The translations under genes were made by a program, and so were the position numbers. From Advenella alkanexedens (GTDB taxonomy: Bacteria; Pseudomonadota; Gammaproteobacteria; Burkholderiales; Burkholderiaceae_B): a stretch of 64,000 nt of DNA. This document shows positions 16,838 through 26,514 of the stretch, one piece after another. The stretch's first letter is position 1. The number at the start of each line of letters is the position of its first letter. The stretch lies in the NCBI RefSeq assembly GCF_019132845.1, contig NZ_JAHSPR010000010.1:35081-99080 (forward strand), read 5' to 3'. The notes beneath the pieces are model-generated. The model saw nothing but the letters and a program-made list of their open reading frames with translations, ran no database searches and was not told the origin of the DNA.

Positions 16838-18259
16838 ATGAGCATTTTGGCAGTTTTACAGGAAATCGTTGGGGCTGAACATGTCCTTGTCGCAGAACAG
16901 GCGCAAGCTTATTTAACCGATTGGCGCGGTCGTTATACCGGCAAGGCGCAGGCGGTGGTTCGCCCGGGGTCGGTTGAAGAAGTCGCAAAGGTGGTGAAAA
17001 CCTGCCTGCAGTACGATATTCCGGTTGTGCCGCAAGGTGGGAATACAGGCCTGTGCGGTGGAGCGACGCCCAACAACAAAGGTGATGCCATTGTTGTTTT
17101 GCTAACCAGGCTTAACCAGGTGCTCGAAATTGATACCGATAATGATACCATCACTGTCCAGGCCGGTTGCATCCTGCAATCGGTCCAGGAGGCAGCGGCA
17201 AAGGCAGGGCGGTTGTTTCCGTTAAGTCTGGCGGCAGAGGGCAGTTGCACGATTGGTGGCAATTTGGCCACCAATGCCGGAGGTACCCAGGTTTTGCGTT
17301 ATGGCAATGCCCGCGATCTTGCGCTTGGCCTGCAAGTGGTGACGGCCGATGGTGAAATTTGGGATGGTCTGCGCGGTTTGCGCAAGGACAATACCGGTTA
17401 TGACTTGCGCAATTTGTATATTGGCAGTGAGGGTACGCTGGGTATTATTACCGCGGCCACGCTTAAGCTGTACCCGCAGCCGGTGGCCAAATGTACGGCA
17501 CTGCTTGCCCTGGATGATATTGATGCAGCAGTTAAAATGCTGTCACGTGCCCGTAGCGGATTTGGCGCCTCTTTAACCGGATTCGAGTTGATGTCCAATT
17601 ACTGCCTGACGTCGGTGACCAAGCTGTTTCCCCAGCAAAAAATGCCGTTCGAAGGCCCCAGTCTTGAGTCCGAGTGGTATGCCCTGCTTGAAATTTCCGA
17701 CAGTGAAAGTGCCGGGCACGCCCGCGAGCGGTTCGAGTTGGTGGTGGGTGAGGCGATAGAAGCGGGTGAAGTGCAGGATGCGGTTATTGCCGAGTCTATC
17801 CAGCAAAGTAAAGACCTGTGGCATTTGCGTGAAAGCATTCCTTTGGCGGAGGCGGAAATTGGCAAGGGCATCAAGCATGACGTGTCTATTCCGGTATCCA
17901 GAATTGCCGAATTTGTGGCTAAAACCAATGAGCTGTTACAGGCGTCTTTTCCCGGTGTGCGCCATATCATTTTTGGTCACTTGGGTGATGGCAACCTGCA
18001 CTATAACGTGGGGGCGCCTCTTGGCCAGGAAGAAGGTTTTCTGTCCCGCCAAAAAGAAATCTACGAAGTGGTGCACAATAGCGTGCATGCCTTTAACGGT
18101 TCCATCAGTGCCGAACACGGTGTTGGTCAACTGAAAAAAGACCTGTTGCCCAATTACAAGTCTGCCGTGGAATTGTCCCTGATGCGCAAGATCAAGCGGG
18201 CGCTTGATCCTAATGGCATCATGAATCCGGGCAAAGTCATCAATAGCGTTGACATTTAG
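16838..18259 (+). CDS. FAD-binding 2-hydroxyacid oxidase/dehydrogenase (GlcD/D-LDH family)
   Basis: 473 residues from the ATG at 16838, with AGG 7 bases upstream; the earlier ATG at 16808 abuts a hairpin. N-terminal FAD-binding type 4 domain with VVPQGGNTGLCGGAT and AAEGSCTIGGNLATNAGG; C-terminal FAD-oxidase domain with FGHLGDGNLHYNV and SAEHGVGQLK. The family oxidises D-2-hydroxy acids such as D-lactate, glycolate or D-2-hydroxyglutarate. The substrate cannot be chosen here. There are no GlcE/GlcF neighbours, so it is probably a single-subunit D-lactate-type enzyme. The last 20 bp overlap the convergent mutM gene. Confidence 0.85.
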   Translation: MSILAVLQEIVGAEHVLVAEQAQAYLTDWRGRYTGKAQAVVRPGSVEEVAKVVKTCLQYDIPVVPQGGNTGLCGGATPNNKGDAIVVLLTRLNQVLEIDTDNDTITVQAGCILQSVQEAAAKAGRLFPLSLAAEGSCTIGGNLATNAGGTQVLRYGNARDLALGLQVVTADGEIWDGLRGLRKDNTGYDLRNLYIGSEGTLGIITAATLKLYPQPVAKCTALLALDDIDAAVKMLSRARSGFGASLTGFELMSNYCLTSVTKLFPQQKMPFEGPSLESEWYALLEISDSESAGHARERFELVVGEAIEAGEVQDAVIAESIQQSKDLWHLRESIPLAEAEIGKGIKHDVSIPVSRIAEFVAKTNELLQASFPGVRHIIFGHLGDGNLHYNVGAPLGQEEGFLSRQKEIYEVVHNSVHAFNGSISAEHGVGQLKKDLLPNYKSAVELSLMRKIKRALDPNGIMNPGKVINSVDI

Positions 18260-19067
18260 GACAGAAATAGGTGGCACGCTGGCCCTGGATGATTTTTCGG
18301 ATTGGGGTGCCACATGATTTGCAAGGCACGTTTTCTTTATCATAAACAGCAGCGTGAATGGCAAAATAGGCACCCACTTCGCCGTTGGTGCCGGTATAGT
18401 CTTTCAGTGTGCTGCCGCCTGATTCAAGGGCGGCGGCCAGGGTGTCCATAATGGCCTGATGTAGCCGTTTGCAGCGAGCCAGGGAAAGGGTTTGTGCGGT
18501 GGTTTGAGGATTTATGCGCGCCCTGAACAAACTTTCCGAGGCATAAATATTGCCCACGCCCACTACAATTTCACCGTTTAGCAAGACGGTTTTGATGGCG
18601 CTTTTCTTGTCCTGCAAGGCCTTGTGCAGGTAAGTGGCCGTAAATTGCGGGTCAAAGGGCTCAATGCCCAGCCTGGCCAACAGTTGGTGGTTCAGGATAT
18701 CGCCGTTTTCGGCCGGATGCCATAAAACCGCGCCAAAACGCCGAGGATCGTTCAGGCGGAATTCGGCATTGTCAAAAACAAACTCGACATGATCGTGTTT
18801 AAGTAAAAATTCGCCGGGCGCAACACGACGAATGGAGCCCGACATGCCCAGATGAATGATTAAAACCCCATGTTCAAAGGCTAATAGCAAATATTTGCCG
18901 CGCCGTTCACAAGCCTGTAAAACATGGCCTTGCAGGATTTGATTCAGGTTTTCCGGTATGGGCCAGCGGAACTGGTGATGATGAATGCGGATTTCGTTAA
19001 GTTGATGGCCGGTAATGACGCTGTCCAGACCGCGCCGGGTGGTTTCTACTTCAGGTAATTCTGGCAT
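18240..19067 (-). CDS. mutM: Formamidopyrimidine-DNA glycosylase
   Basis: 275 residues. A bifunctional glycosylase/AP lyase removing 8-oxoguanine and ring-opened purines. The catalytic N-terminus MPELPEVETTRRGL is intact (P2 nucleophile, E3). The helix-two-turn-helix region (LLNGEIVVGVGNIYASESLF) is present. The C-terminal zinc finger has C249, C252, C269 and C272, in a 275-residue protein that ends three residues later. It overlaps the convergent FAD oxidase gene by 20 bp. The order mutM, TPR protein, lolB, ispE is typical of Alcaligenaceae. Confidence 0.95.
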   Translation of the reverse strand: MPELPEVETTRRGLDSVITGHQLNEIRIHHHQFRWPIPENLNQILQGHVLQACERRGKYLLLAFEHGVLIIHLGMSGSIRRVAPGEFLLKHDHVEFVFDNAEFRLNDPRRFGAVLWHPAENGDILNHQLLARLGIEPFDPQFTATYLHKALQDKKSAIKTVLLNGEIVVGVGNIYASESLFRARINPQTTAQTLSLARCKRLHQAIMDTLAAALESGGSTLKDYTGTNGEVGAYFAIHAAVYDKENVPCKSCGTPIRKIIQGQRATYFCPKCQRY

Positions 19068-19209
19068 GTTGCTTAGGTATGTTGCTTAGGTGAAAAGTGT
19101 TGTTTTTTACGGTGCTGGCAAGTGTTTAAACATTTACCAACAAGTGGTTTTACCTGAAATTGTACTTAAGAATGATAATATCAGTATTCCTGTATGAACT
19201 TTTTCCGGT

Positions 19210-21036
19210 ATGGCCATTTTTCCATCTGTGACTGTTTTCAGAAAAATTCTCCTCCTCTCTGCTGTCTCGGTTTCCACCCTGTGGGGTATCCCTGCCTGCG
19301 CCCAGGACGAAATGGCGCCGGTCATGCCCCGTTTGCATGCCGCTCTTGATTTCATTCCTGCCTATAAGCTTAAGCCGGTCCAGTTGGTAGACCATACCAA
19401 TGCGGACGATATTTTCAGTTTGCTGGTGGTCGAGTTTGCCATTCAGGATGAGAAGTTCGAGCTGGCTGCCCAGGCTGCATTTGATTTTGCCAAAGAAAAA
19501 AATGATGTGCCAATGGCCAGGAAAGCCATGCAATTGTATTTGGCCAGTTCTTCCAGCCAGAAAGCGGCAGATGCGGCCAGGCTGTGGTACAAACTTGACC
19601 CTGACAATGAAGAGGCGGCTGCTACCGCCTTGGCACTGGCCGCTTCTAACGGAGAAACCGAAGGGCTGGTAAATGCATTAAGATTGCGGCTGAAACAGGC
19701 CAAGAATAAAGAACGGGCGATTTATCAGACTGCTTCCATTGTTGCCAGAATGAATGATAAAAGAATGGCGCTGGATGTGTATGAAAAAGCGGTGGAAGCA
19801 TTGGTGGACGATGAGTCGACCACTTTCATGTTGCTGGCTGATTTGGCCTATCAGGCCAAAGAGCTGGATAAAGCCTGGCACTCATCCCTGAAAGCCCTCG
19901 AGCTTGATGCCGCCTCTGATGCCGCTGCCGAACGGGTTCTGCAATACGGACGGGAAAGCCATAAGAAAGAGGCGATGGAGCTTGTCGGCAACTTCATTCG
20001 GGCCAATACGACCGCACGACGGTTGCGTTTGCTTTATATTAGCGAGATGGTCAATGACAGGGAGTTTGATGCCGCGATCCATGAGTTGAAGGAAATGGAA
20101 AAAAACTTTCCGGAAGACTTTGATTTGTTGTATATGGAAGCGCAGGTTTATTACCAGGCCAGGCAGCTGACCCAGGCTAAAAAATTGCTTAAACAGTTTC
20201 TGGATGTCCAGACGCAGCGCCGTGAGGCCCTGTCTGATGCCGAAACCGATGCCCAGGGACAGTCTGCGGATGCCCGGATTATGCTGGCACAAATTTACGA
20301 AGAAGAACAAAATTATCGGGCCGCAATCAGTCAATTGGAAAAAATTGATGATCCCAGTGCGCAGCTACAGATCCAAATGCAAATTGCCGTCTTGCATGGC
20401 AAAAACGGCAATGAGGCCAAGGCAACCGCATTGTTGAAATCGCTTCAGCCTGAAGAGGAAGACGATGCCGTGCGCATTCGTCTGACGCAAGCCCTTATTT
20501 ATCGTAATGCCGGCAAGGCGGATCAGGCCATTCGTTATTTGAGGCAGGCCGACAACGACATGCCCAGGAATGCCCTTATCAAGTATGAGCTGGCCATGAT
20601 GTACGAGCAGCAGGGAAGTTTTGAAGAAATGGAAACCTTGTTGCGGGAAGTGATCGCTCTCAAACCGTCTTCACCGGAGGCTTATAATGCCTTGGGCTAT
20701 GTCTTTGCCGATCGCAACATGCATCTTGATGAGGCCCAGTTGTTGCTGGATAGGGCGGTTGCGCTGGCACCCGATAATCCGTTCATTCTGGATAGCATGG
20801 GGTGGCTGCAGTTCCGTTTGGGCAATCTTGAGCTGGCGCTTGAGTATCTTGAAAATGCTTTTGAATTGTCCGAACAGGCGGATATCGCTGCCCATCTTGG
20901 CGAAGTGCTGTGGGTCAAGGGGGAAAAGAATCGGGCACGTGATATTTTCATAAAAGGCCGGGAACTGGAAAAACAAAACAAGACACTGGAAGATGCAATC
21001 AAGCGTCTTGGTATTTCTTTGCGAGATAAAAAATGA
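19210..21036 (+). CDS. Tetratricopeptide-repeat protein with signal peptide
   Basis: 608 residues. A hydrophobic N-terminal segment (ILLLSAVSVSTLWGIPACA) followed by Ala-rich helical repeats indicates an exported or membrane-anchored TPR protein. Clear TPR units lie in the C-terminal third: PEAYNALGYVFADRN, NPFILDSMGWLQFRLG and the consecutive LELALEYLENAFEL. TPR arrays act as binding scaffolds, so no catalytic role is expected. Its stop overlaps the lolB start (ATGA), and this pairing suggests a task linked to the envelope. The binding partner is unknown. Confidence 0.82.
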   Translation: MAIFPSVTVFRKILLLSAVSVSTLWGIPACAQDEMAPVMPRLHAALDFIPAYKLKPVQLVDHTNADDIFSLLVVEFAIQDEKFELAAQAAFDFAKEKNDVPMARKAMQLYLASSSSQKAADAARLWYKLDPDNEEAAATALALAASNGETEGLVNALRLRLKQAKNKERAIYQTASIVARMNDKRMALDVYEKAVEALVDDESTTFMLLADLAYQAKELDKAWHSSLKALELDAASDAAAERVLQYGRESHKKEAMELVGNFIRANTTARRLRLLYISEMVNDREFDAAIHELKEMEKNFPEDFDLLYMEAQVYYQARQLTQAKKLLKQFLDVQTQRREALSDAETDAQGQSADARIMLAQIYEEEQNYRAAISQLEKIDDPSAQLQIQMQIAVLHGKNGNEAKATALLKSLQPEEEDDAVRIRLTQALIYRNAGKADQAIRYLRQADNDMPRNALIKYELAMMYEQQGSFEEMETLLREVIALKPSSPEAYNALGYVFADRNMHLDEAQLLLDRAVALAPDNPFILDSMGWLQFRLGNLELALEYLENAFELSEQADIAAHLGEVLWVKGEKNRARDIFIKGRELEKQNKTLEDAIKRLGISLRDKK

Positions 21037-21611
21037 AGCAGTTCAAGCGGTTTTTTCGTTATGTGGGTGCGTTGAGCTTGATGGGTGCGCTGGCCGCCTG
21101 CGCACCGGCCCTTAAACAACCCGAACAGGATGAAGGCACTTACAGCCGGGCGGGGCGGTTTGCCCTGACGGTATGGGATAAAACCGTTGACCGTAATAAA
21201 GAAGCCGTGCAAGGCGGGTTTTTATGGTTTGATACCAGGCAACGCCTGGATCTGGACTTGCGAAACCCTTTGGGGTCCACGCTTGCCCGGGTATCGGTCA
21301 CGCCAGACAGTGCCACGCTGACTCATGCCGATGGCTCCATTGTTACGGCAGAAAATCCCGATGCCCTGGTGGCCGAGGTGTTGGGTAGCGAGATTCCGGT
21401 TTCGGACTTGCGTTACTGGCTCAAAGGCATTGTGGCACCGGCAAACGTAGAGCAGGAGCAACGCGATGCGCAAGGTAAGTTGGGCTCATTTATCCAGGCT
21501 GGCTGGAAAGTCACCCTGTCTGATTATGATCATAAAGGTCCTCGTAAACTGGGCATGGTGCGCAACGAACCCTTTCAGACCATTACGGTCAGATTGGTCA
21601 TTAATGAATAG
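21033..21611 (+). CDS. lolB: Outer-membrane lipoprotein receptor LolB
   Basis: 192 residues with a lipoprotein signal peptide and lipobox LAAC, giving lipidated C23. LolB accepts lipoproteins from LolA in the periplasm and inserts them in the outer membrane. Family features include the early strand GRFALTVWDK, GGFLWFDT and the LRYWLKGIVAP segment. Its ATG overlaps the upstream TPR stop by 4 bp and it precedes ispE by 9 bp, so the three are co-translated from one message. Confidence 0.9.
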   Translation: MKQFKRFFRYVGALSLMGALAACAPALKQPEQDEGTYSRAGRFALTVWDKTVDRNKEAVQGGFLWFDTRQRLDLDLRNPLGSTLARVSVTPDSATLTHADGSIVTAENPDALVAEVLGSEIPVSDLRYWLKGIVAPANVEQEQRDAQGKLGSFIQAGWKVTLSDYDHKGPRKLGMVRNEPFQTITVRLVINE

Positions 21612-21620
21612 TCAAGAATA

Positions 21621-22550
21621 ATGAAGCATCTGTACGATGTGCCGGCACCGGCCAAGCTGAACCTTTTTTTGCATGTGACCGGTCGCCGGGAAGATGGCTA
21701 TCATTTGCTGCAAACGGTTTTTGTGTTCATAGATCTGGCTGACCGCCTGCAGTTTGAGTTGCGTAATGATGGTGTGATATGCCGGCAAACCAGCTTGCCA
21801 GGGATTGATCACGACAGCGACCTGATTGTGCGCGCTGCCCGTGCTTTGCAAAAGGCGACAGGCACCGCCAAGGGGGCCACGATCCAGGTGCAAAAAAACA
21901 TTCCGGCCGGCGGTGGCCTTGGGGGGGGTTCCAGTGATGCGGCAAGTACCCTGATTGCGCTTAACCGCTTATGGCAAACGGGATTAAGCCGTTGGGAATT
22001 ACAGCAACTGGCTTTGCCATTAGGGGCTGATGTTCCGGTGTTTGTGTTTGGTCAAAATACGTTTGCCGAAGGTATTGGTGAAGCATTTACCGCCTGTCGT
22101 GTGCCTGGGCACGCGTACCTGGTTTTTCAGCCCCGGCTGGGAATTCCCACTCCGGCCATTTTCACCGATCCCGACCTTTGTCGAAATACCCCATTGGTTA
22201 CGGTTCAGGACGTGCAGCAAAGCCTGTCTTTGCCCATATCTGAAGCCTCATCATTAAGCCAGCCCGCTTTTTTTGGTCATAATGATCTGGAGGCGGTGGC
22301 TTGTCGCCAGCATCCCGGATTGCAGCAGTTGGTGGACTGGTTGGATGTCCGGCAGGTGAAGGCACGCATGACCGGGTCGGGGGCCTGTTTTTTCGCGCCT
22401 TTCAATTCTTACGAAGATGCCTTGCAGGTCGGGCATGAGCTTGAGGTCGCGTTGCCTGCATTCAACCAGGGGGCCTCTGTGCCTGTTGAGCGGATAATCG
22501 CCGCTCGGGGCTTGGTCCGGCATCCTTTGCATGACTGGGTGAAAAATTAA
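21621..22550 (+). CDS. ispE: 4-diphosphocytidyl-2-C-methyl-D-erythritol kinase
   Basis: 309 residues of the GHMP kinase family. It phosphorylates the 2-hydroxyl of CDP-methylerythritol in the MEP isoprenoid pathway. It opens with PAPAKLNLFLHVTGRREDGYH, of which the AKLNLFL strand and DGYH are diagnostic. The ATP loop PAGGGLGGGSSDAAST and the C-terminal MTGSGACFFAPF are present. It directly follows lolB. Downstream is a new promoter for tRNA-Gln. Confidence 0.95.
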   Translation: MKHLYDVPAPAKLNLFLHVTGRREDGYHLLQTVFVFIDLADRLQFELRNDGVICRQTSLPGIDHDSDLIVRAARALQKATGTAKGATIQVQKNIPAGGGLGGGSSDAASTLIALNRLWQTGLSRWELQQLALPLGADVPVFVFGQNTFAEGIGEAFTACRVPGHAYLVFQPRLGIPTPAIFTDPDLCRNTPLVTVQDVQQSLSLPISEASSLSQPAFFGHNDLEAVACRQHPGLQQLVDWLDVRQVKARMTGSGACFFAPFNSYEDALQVGHELEVALPAFNQGASVPVERIIAARGLVRHPLHDWVKN

Positions 22551-22695
22551 ACTTAATGCGAGGCCTTGTGGTATCACTTGGTGGTGGGTGATTTGGGTTT
22601 TCAATGTAAAAAACAATATCAAACAAGAGGAAAAATTTTTTTGTCGTGTATTTGATACAAAAACAACAAATTTATTAAAAAAGTGAAGAAAGGGG

Positions 22696-22723
22696 TTCAC
22701 AAGTTAAGAAAAACAGCTATAAT
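22696..22723 (+). promoter_or_regulatory. Promoter upstream of tRNA-Gln (and possibly prs)
   Basis: TTCACA at 22696-22701 and a perfect TATAAT at 22718-22723 with a 16-base spacer, 62 bases before the tRNA. The surrounding 22551-22785 is AT-rich and noncoding. Confidence 0.6.
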
Positions 22724-22785
22724 TTCATCTTTCAGTTAACAAGCAATCTTTCACAAGCTTTCTTGGTTAGCGGTACATGAAATTT

Positions 22786-22862
22786 TGGGGCGTCGCCAAG
22801 CTGGTTAAGGCACTGGATTTTGATTCCAGCATGCGAAGGTTCGAATCCTTCCGCCCCAGCCA
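22786..22862 (+). tRNA. tRNA-Gln (anticodon TTG)
   Basis: 77 bases with encoded CCA. The acceptor stem TGGGGCG (22786-22792) pairs with CGCCCCA (22852-22858). The anticodon stem CTGGA/TCCAG carries the loop TTTTGAT, giving anticodon UUG. The T arm contains GGTTCGAATCC. It is located between ispE and prs, a conserved betaproteobacterial position. Confidence 0.96.
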
Positions 22863-22966
22863 AAATCTCGTTAAGTACATCATCGGAGCCGTCGGGCCTG
22901 GCCTATAAGTTGGGTTAAGGTTTCGCGGTTTTTTTTATTTCATCTCTCAAAAAAATCCTCTCTATC

Positions 22967-23917
22967 ATGACTAACAACAACTTCATGATTTTCACTGGAA
23001 CAGCGAATCCACGTTTGGCTGTCAATGTAGTGAATCATCTTGACATGTCTCTTGGAAAAATGACTGTCGGACGTTTCTCAGACGGGGAGGTGATGGTTGA
23101 AATTCTCGAGCATGTCCGTGGCCGTGATGTATTTGTCTTGCAGCCTACCTGTGCCCCCACCAATGATAACCTGATGGAAATCATGACCATGGTTGATGCC
23201 TTGCGTCGTGCTTCAGCCGGTAGTATTACCGCTGCCATTCCTTATTTTGGTTATGCACGCCAGGATCGCCGTCCGCGTTCCGCCCGTGTTGCCATTTCGG
23301 CCAAAGTGGTCGCCAATATGCTGCAAGGTGTGGGTGTTGACCGTATCCTTACCATGGATTTGCATGCTGACCAGATTCAGGGTTTCTTCGATATTCCTGT
23401 TGATAATATTTATGCAGCGCCGGTTTTGCTGGCAGATATCGATCAGCGTAATCTGAACAATCTGGTTGTGGTATCCCCTGATATCGGTGGTGTTGTGCGT
23501 GCACGTGCCCTGGCCAAACAGCTGGAAGCTGACCTGGCGATTATTGACAAACGCCGCCCACGTGCCAACGTTTCTGAAGTCATGAATATTATCGGCGAGG
23601 TAGATGGCCGTACCTGTATCATTATGGATGATATGGTTGATACCGCCGGTACCTTGTGCAAGGCTGCCGCCGCCCTTAAAGAGCGCGGAGCCGGTGCTGT
23701 TTATGCTTATTGTACCCACCCTGTTTTGTCAGGCAGCGCCATAGAGCGTATTACAGAATCCGAACTGGATGAACTGGTTGTTACCGATACCATTCCCCTG
23801 AGCGAGCAGGCTGCCGGTTGTGCTAAAATCCGTCAGCTTTCAACTGCCGCCTTGCTGGGCGAAACCATTTTGCGTATCGCTCACGCCGAGTCGGTCAGCT
23901 CCCTGTTCGTAGACTAA
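22967..23917 (+). CDS. prs: Ribose-phosphate pyrophosphokinase
   Basis: 316 residues, typical of class I PRPP synthetases. It makes phosphoribosyl pyrophosphate from ribose 5-phosphate and ATP for nucleotide, histidine, tryptophan and NAD synthesis. Visible motifs are [16 protein letters not shown], the metal-binding [17 protein letters not shown] and the PRPP loop [10 protein letters not shown]. It follows tRNA-Gln and precedes rplY, with a terminator-like hairpin after the stop. Confidence 0.97.
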   Translation: MTNNNFMIFTGTANPRLAVNVVNHLDMSLGKMTVGRFSDGEVMVEILEHVRGRDVFVLQPTCAPTNDNLMEIMTMVDALRRASAGSITAAIPYFGYARQDRRPRSARVAISAKVVANMLQGVGVDRILTMDLHADQIQGFFDIPVDNIYAAPVLLADIDQRNLNNLVVVSPDIGGVVRARALAKQLEADLAIIDKRRPRANVSEVMNIIGEVDGRTCIIMDDMVDTAGTLCKAAAALKERGAGAVYAYCTHPVLSGSAIERITESELDELVVTDTIPLSEQAAGCAKIRQLSTAALLGETILRIAHAESVSSLFVD

Positions 23918-23957
23918 TTTTTATCCGGTGCTGGTCGCGGCATCGGATTTCGTGATT

Positions 23958-23982
23958 AAACCGTTTCCGGTTTGATTTTTTT
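23958..23982 (+). terminator. Probable terminator after prs
   Basis: AAACCG/CGGTTT stem with a TTTC loop, followed by GATTTTTTT. The stem is short but the T-run is good. rplY begins 39 bases further on. Confidence 0.55.
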
Positions 23983-24020
23983 ATCTATACGTATTAATTA
24001 CGTTTATTTTGGAGTATTCC

Positions 24021-24614
24021 ATGAAATTCACAGCCACTTCGCGTAGTGTACAGGGATCGAGTGCGAGCCGCCGCCTGCGCCGCGCAGGCCGCGTGCCAGC
24101 CATCGTTTACGGTGGTAAAGGCGACGCCTTGAGTATTGAACTTGATCATAACGAAATCTTCCACGCTTTGCGTAAAGAAGAGTTCCACGCTTCAGTTCTT
24201 GACATGGAACTGGATGGCAAAGTACAAAATGTATTGTTGCGTGCTGTTCAATGGCACGCCTATAAGCCTCAGGTTTTGCACGTTGACTTCCAACGTGTTA
24301 GCGCTGACCAGGCCATCACGACCAAAGTGCCTTTGCACTTCAAAAACGAAGACGTGTCTCCAGCCGTCAAGCTGCAAGGCGCAAAAATCACCACTGTCGC
24401 CAACGAAGTAGAGATTACTTGTCTGCCTAAAGATTTGCCGCAGTTTATCGAAGTGGATCTGGCCGGCCTTGAGGCAGGCGGTGTGTTCCACCTGAGCCAG
24501 TTGGTTGCGCCTGCAGGCGTGCAGTTTGTTGTGATCGGTGATGATCCTGTATTGGCTTCTGCTTCTGCTGAAGTAGCTGCTGACAACACTGAAAATGGCG
24601 AATCTGCCGAGTAA
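24021..24614 (+). CDS. rplY: Ribosomal protein bL25 (long CTC form)
   Basis: 197 residues from the ATG at 24021, with GGAG about 9 bases upstream. It binds 5S rRNA in the large subunit. The N-terminal bL25 domain (SSASRRLRRAGRVPAIVYGG) is followed by the TL5/CTC C-terminal beta domain (KLQGAKITTVANEVEITCLP). This two-domain length is normal in betaproteobacteria. It is adjacent to pth, a conserved neighbourhood. Confidence 0.94.
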   Translation: MKFTATSRSVQGSSASRRLRRAGRVPAIVYGGKGDALSIELDHNEIFHALRKEEFHASVLDMELDGKVQNVLLRAVQWHAYKPQVLHVDFQRVSADQAITTKVPLHFKNEDVSPAVKLQGAKITTVANEVEITCLPKDLPQFIEVDLAGLEAGGVFHLSQLVAPAGVQFVVIGDDPVLASASAEVAADNTENGESAE

Positions 24615-24678
24615 GTCGTAACATTACGTTCGAAATGAACAGGCAATGTTGTATCTTGTCTGTGATGTTTTGTTCATG

Positions 24679-24722
24679 AATAGCCCCCGTAATGCTTTTT
24701 GCCGTTCGGGGGCTATTGTTTT
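24679..24722 (+). terminator. Terminator after rplY
   Basis: An 11-bp stem AATAGCCCCCG (24679-24689) with CGGGGGCTATT (24707-24717), followed by GTTTTA. It lies 16 bases before the pth ribosome site. Confidence 0.8.
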
Positions 24723-24737
24723 ATAGGGTCGCTGAGC

Positions 24738-25337
24738 ATGTCTTTATCCATTCGTCTGATTGTGGGCCTGGGCAATCCGGGCAGTCAATATGAAGCCACG
24801 CGGCATAATGCCGGGTTTTGGCTGGCCGATCATATCGCCGATGACCTGAATGCCACCTTCAATCCGGAGCCTGCTTTTTTTGGGCAGGTTGCCAAGGCAA
24901 AATATCAGGGAAACAATATTTTCTTACTGAAACCGTCTACATACATGAATCGTTCGGGACAGGCTGTGGGTGCATTGGCGCGGTTTTATAAAATAGCCCC
25001 GGAAGAAATCCTGGTGTTGCATGATGAGCTGGATTTACCGCCAGGCCAGGTGAAGCTGAAAAAAGGGGGAGGTCATGCGGGCCACAATGGTTTGCGTGAC
25101 ATTCAGTCCGCATTGGGTAGCCCCGACTTCTGGCGTTTGCGTTTGGGAATAGGACATCCCCGTACACAGGGACTGGCACAAAATGTGGCCGATTACGTGT
25201 TGCATATGCCACGTAAGGAAGATATGCCCCTGATTGATGATGAAATCCGTCGTTCTCGTGTTATTGTTCCTTTGCTGCTGCAAGGAGAGTTTTCGAAAGC
25301 CTCCAGTTCCTTGCAGGAATCAAAAGGAATTGCCTAA
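24738..25337 (+). CDS. pth: Peptidyl-tRNA hydrolase
   Basis: 199 residues from the ATG at 24738. An earlier in-frame start at 24699 lies inside the terminator stem. It recycles peptidyl-tRNA released from stalled ribosomes. Seen are [20 protein letters not shown] with the conserved N13 and catalytic H23, [13 protein letters not shown], and [25 protein letters not shown]-family gene follows within 2 bp, so translation may be coupled. Confidence 0.96.
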   Translation: MSLSIRLIVGLGNPGSQYEATRHNAGFWLADHIADDLNATFNPEPAFFGQVAKAKYQGNNIFLLKPSTYMNRSGQAVGALARFYKIAPEEILVLHDELDLPPGQVKLKKGGGHAGHNGLRDIQSALGSPDFWRLRLGIGHPRTQGLAQNVADYVLHMPRKEDMPLIDDEIRRSRVIVPLLLQGEFSKASSSLQESKGIA

Positions 25338-25339
25338 TA

Positions 25340-26098
25340 ATGAAGTCACCTAGTTTTCGACAGGAGTTTGCCGAGTTTTTTCGCTATATCAGACGTCCGG
25401 CATTGTCACCGCGCAAGCCGGGCAGGGGTGGCGGCAATGGTTGGTGGAAAGACTGGGTGCCTGCGACTTCTGTCGGACGAATGCTGCAATGGGCGGGGTG
25501 TCTGTGGATCATCAATATATTTGTGTTTGCGCCTATCGCCCTGATGGTGGCCAGTAAAACAGGTGCAGCCCATCGTCTCGATATCAATAATATTCCCTTT
25601 TTAACAGCGGTGTTGTGGGCGCCTGTGGCCGAAGAGTTATTGTTTCGTTATTCTTTGCGCAGACCACGATTAAGCATTTGGTTGATTCCATTAATGACCT
25701 GGGTTGTTGTAATGGGGCCAGAGCTTCATAGTATAGTGTTGCTATTGCTGGTACTGATGTTGATTGTAATACTGGATATCCGGGGGCTTACCACCAATGA
25801 ACATGCTTTAAAATGGCATTGGCGTGTCAATTACCAACGGTTTTTTCCCCTGTTTTTTCATGGTTCGGTGCTGGTGTTTGCCGGCCTGCATTTATGGAAT
25901 TTCAGGTTTACCGAAATGAATTGGTGGTTGATGCCATTATTGGTGTTGCCACAATGGTTTACAGGCATGGTGCTTGGTTGGATGCGGGTGCGTGATGGAA
26001 TAAGCACGTCTATTTTCCTGCATATGATTTTTAATTCCGGTCCTATCTTGCTGGTTTGGTTTTTATTGCAGTTCAGTCCTGAACTGGCCACAAATTGA
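25340..26098 (+). CDS. CPBP-family intramembrane protease-like protein
   Basis: 252 residues with several membrane helices after a basic N-terminus. The three CPBP/Abi motifs are visible: E98-E99-x-x-x-R103 (EELLFR), H184 (VFAGLH) and H228-x-x-x-N232 (HMIFN). The family includes the CAAX protease Rce1 and bacterial proteins with roles from protein maturation to bacteriocin immunity. The substrate here is unknown. It follows pth by 2 bp and precedes a small lipoprotein gene by 9 bp. Confidence 0.82.
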   Translation: MKSPSFRQEFAEFFRYIRRPALSPRKPGRGGGNGWWKDWVPATSVGRMLQWAGCLWIINIFVFAPIALMVASKTGAAHRLDINNIPFLTAVLWAPVAEELLFRYSLRRPRLSIWLIPLMTWVVVMGPELHSIVLLLLVLMLIVILDIRGLTTNEHALKWHWRVNYQRFFPLFFHGSVLVFAGLHLWNFRFTEMNWWLMPLLVLPQWFTGMVLGWMRVRDGISTSIFLHMIFNSGPILLVWFLLQFSPELATN

Positions 26099-26107
26099 GA
26101 GGTGAAT

Positions 26108-26476
26108 ATGAAAAGCGTAAAATTGATTTCTTCAACAGTGTTTCTGGCCGTATTGGTGGCAGGCTGCACCGGCTATCGTCCTGTCGTCGATGGGCAAGGC
26201 CGGGATATGTCAAATTATGAATATGATCTTCGTGACTGTCAGAATTACGCCCGACAGGTAGATGGTGCTGGCCGGACGGGCGGTGGGGCCCTGGCGGGTG
26301 CCGCCTTTGGCGCAGTGCTGGGCCTGGTGGGGGGGGGCAATAGCACGGGTATCGCCCAGGCGGCAGGTGTTGGTGCGGTGACAGGCGCAGCGGCAGGGGG
26401 TGTATCAACAGCGGCTTCTCAAAAACAGGTAATCCGCAACTGTATGATTGGTCGCGGCTATCGCGTACTGGATTAA
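26108..26476 (+). CDS. Glycine-zipper lipoprotein
   Basis: 122 residues from the ATG at 26108, placed 6 bases after AGAGG. Signal peptide with lipobox LVAGC (lipidated C20). The central part is a Gly/Ala-rich zipper (GGGALAGAAFGAVLGLVGGG) with a second stretch before the C-terminus, the pattern of outer-membrane-associated glycine-zipper lipoproteins such as SlyB-like proteins. Two further cysteines (in LRDCQN and RNCMIG) could form a disulfide. Its exact role is unknown. Confidence 0.82.
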   Translation: MKSVKLISSTVFLAVLVAGCTGYRPVVDGQGRDMSNYEYDLRDCQNYARQVDGAGRTGGGALAGAAFGAVLGLVGGGNSTGIAQAAGVGAVTGAAAGGVSTAASQKQVIRNCMIGRGYRVLD

Positions 26477-26514
26477 GCGGCTTATTCTTCATAAAAACGG
26501 TTAAATTTCCTGAA

